From positions 1 to 13,292 of the forward strand of contig JAHIEZ010000045.1 in NCBI GenBank assembly GCA_018901355.1: a stretch of DNA of 13,292 nucleotides, in the 5' to 3' direction. Origin of the DNA: Patescibacteria group bacterium (lineage in GTDB: Bacteria > Patescibacteriota > Microgenomatia > UBA12405). The position numbers were made by a program, and so were the translations under genes. Below, piece by piece: positions 12,687-13,292 of the stretch (positions are counted from its first letter, which is position 1; every line of letters starts with the position of its first letter). The notes under the pieces were generated by a model. That model saw only the letters and a list, made by a program, of their open reading frames with translations. It searched no databases and was not told where the DNA came from.

Positions 12687-13292
12687 TTATTTTTGACAGG
12701 CTTTCTTGTTTTTTGATTTTACATATTGGATGTTGGCACCAAGGGAAATAAGTCTTTGAGCTAAATCTTCATAACCTCTTTCGATAAATTCAACTCCATT
12801 AATGATACTTTGACCTTCGGCGACCAGGGCGGCAAGGGTAAGAGAGGCACCGGAACGAAGGTCGGTAACGGATAAGTTGGCCCCTTTGAGGTGACAGGGT
12901 CCGTATATTTTAACGCCATGAAAATAGGTAGGATCGTCACTTTGAGGATCGAAATGATAGTAGTTTTTTTTATTTTCGACAAGGGGGTTAAACATTTTAA
13001 ATCTAGCCCCCATTTTTTCTAAAGGACTAAGATGGTGGAAACGGTAAGGCCAAACCCTTTCGATAATAGAACTAACCCCGGTGCTTTGAGTGAGGAGAAC
13101 AGAAAAAACGGCTTGCCAATCAGTCATAAAACCGGGCTCCGGTTCGGTTTCAATCTGACAAGGTTTGAGGGCTTTAACCCAGCTGACGGTCAGTTCTTCT
13201 TGGCCGCGTTCTATCTTAGCTCCCATGTCTTCGATGATGTCGAGAAAGGCAGTTAAATATTGGGGTTTTATACCCATAATTTGAATGGAACC
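12687..13292 (-). CDS. murA: UDP-N-acetylglucosamine 1-carboxyvinyltransferase MurA, 5'-truncated by window edge
   Basis: First committed step of peptidoglycan synthesis: transfers enolpyruvate from PEP to UDP-GlcNAc in the cytosol. Only the C-terminal ~201 residues are in the window. The frame is open to the last base (GSIQI precedes the ATG at 13277), so that ATG is internal. Recognised by GFMTDWQAVFSVLL, matching the FPTDMQAQF block whose Asp (Asp305 in E. coli) is catalytic. RVWPYRFHHLSPLEKMGA, VTDLRSGASLTLAALVAEG and FIERGYEDLAQRLISLGANI follow, carrying the expected Asp-Leu-Arg and Arg-Gly-Tyr-Glu residues. The Cys that is the fosfomycin target and the N-terminal Lys/Asn are outside the window. 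A Lys-rich tail ends the protein 13 bp before mraY. Confidence 0.94.
   Translation of the reverse strand, partial: GSIQIMGIKPQYLTAFLDIIEDMGAKIERGQEELTVSWVKALKPCQIETEPEPGFMTDWQAVFSVLLTQSTGVSSIIERVWPYRFHHLSPLEKMGARFKMFNPLVENKKNYYHFDPQSDDPTYFHGVKIYGPCHLKGANLSVTDLRSGASLTLAALVAEGQSIINGVEFIERGYEDLAQRLISLGANIQYVKSKNKKACQK

Noticed and set aside
1..13292. TGA recoding as in Gracilibacteria/Absconditabacteria
   Set aside because: TGA ends several genes at sensible positions (rplU, the PLP enzyme, the LysW-like gene) and does not occur inside conserved reading frames.
1..13292. CRISPR arrays, insertion sequences or prophage genes
   Set aside because: No spaced direct repeats, transposase or phage-like reading frames were found; the region looks like stable core chromosome.

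Overview
The window looks like chromosomal DNA from a genome-reduced bacterium of the Patescibacteria (Candidate Phyla Radiation), most likely a Microgenomates-type lineage. The lineage call is an inference from protein style, not from a marker gene. Supporting signs are very tight packing (most neighbours overlap or lie within 40 bp), shortened proteins such as a miniature FtsQ-like protein, few recognisable Shine-Dalgarno sites, and TTG starts. TGA works as a stop, so this is not one of the recoded CPR lineages. No stretch above 100 bp lacks a feature.

Layout. Positions 1-839 (+) hold the 3' part of a glutamate dehydrogenase gene whose last 13 codons run through an antisense tRNA-Val(CAC) (799-872, -). 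Next is lepB, signal peptidase I (923-1537, +). From 1545 to the right edge all genes but one are on the minus strand. Read in the direction of transcription, from right to left, they are: murA (partial), mraY, an NlpC/P60-like hydrolase, a threonine-synthase-like PLP enzyme, an ATP-grasp ligase, ftsW, murG, a small ftsQ-like gene, ftsA, ftsZ, rodA, rplU, rpmA and parB. This is a division and cell-wall (dcw) cluster joined to two ribosomal protein genes and a chromosome-partition gene.

The unusual part is 9.0-11.7 kb. Between mraY and ftsW, where many bacteria carry murD, there is instead a cassette: a cytosolic-looking NlpC/P60-like enzyme, a PLP fold-type II enzyme and an ATP-grasp ligase joined by a 4-bp ATGA overlap. 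A 54-residue LysW-like zinc-ribbon protein (10959-11123) is the only plus-strand gene in the cluster. It starts 17 bp from the PLP gene, apparently from a symmetric -10 element that could fire both ways and give leaderless mRNAs. LysW proteins are amino-group carriers, but this one lacks the usual C-terminal EDWGE acceptor tail. The set could be a small amino-acid-building or ligating module tied to peptidoglycan synthesis; this is a hypothesis.

How the genes work together. MurA, MraY and MurG make lipid II. RodA and FtsW are the two SEDS glycosyltransferases for elongation and division. FtsZ, FtsA and FtsQ-like form the divisome core, and LepB processes exported proteins. The plus strand is G-rich whichever strand is coding, so the cell-wall genes appear to lie on the lagging strand, which shapes their protein composition.
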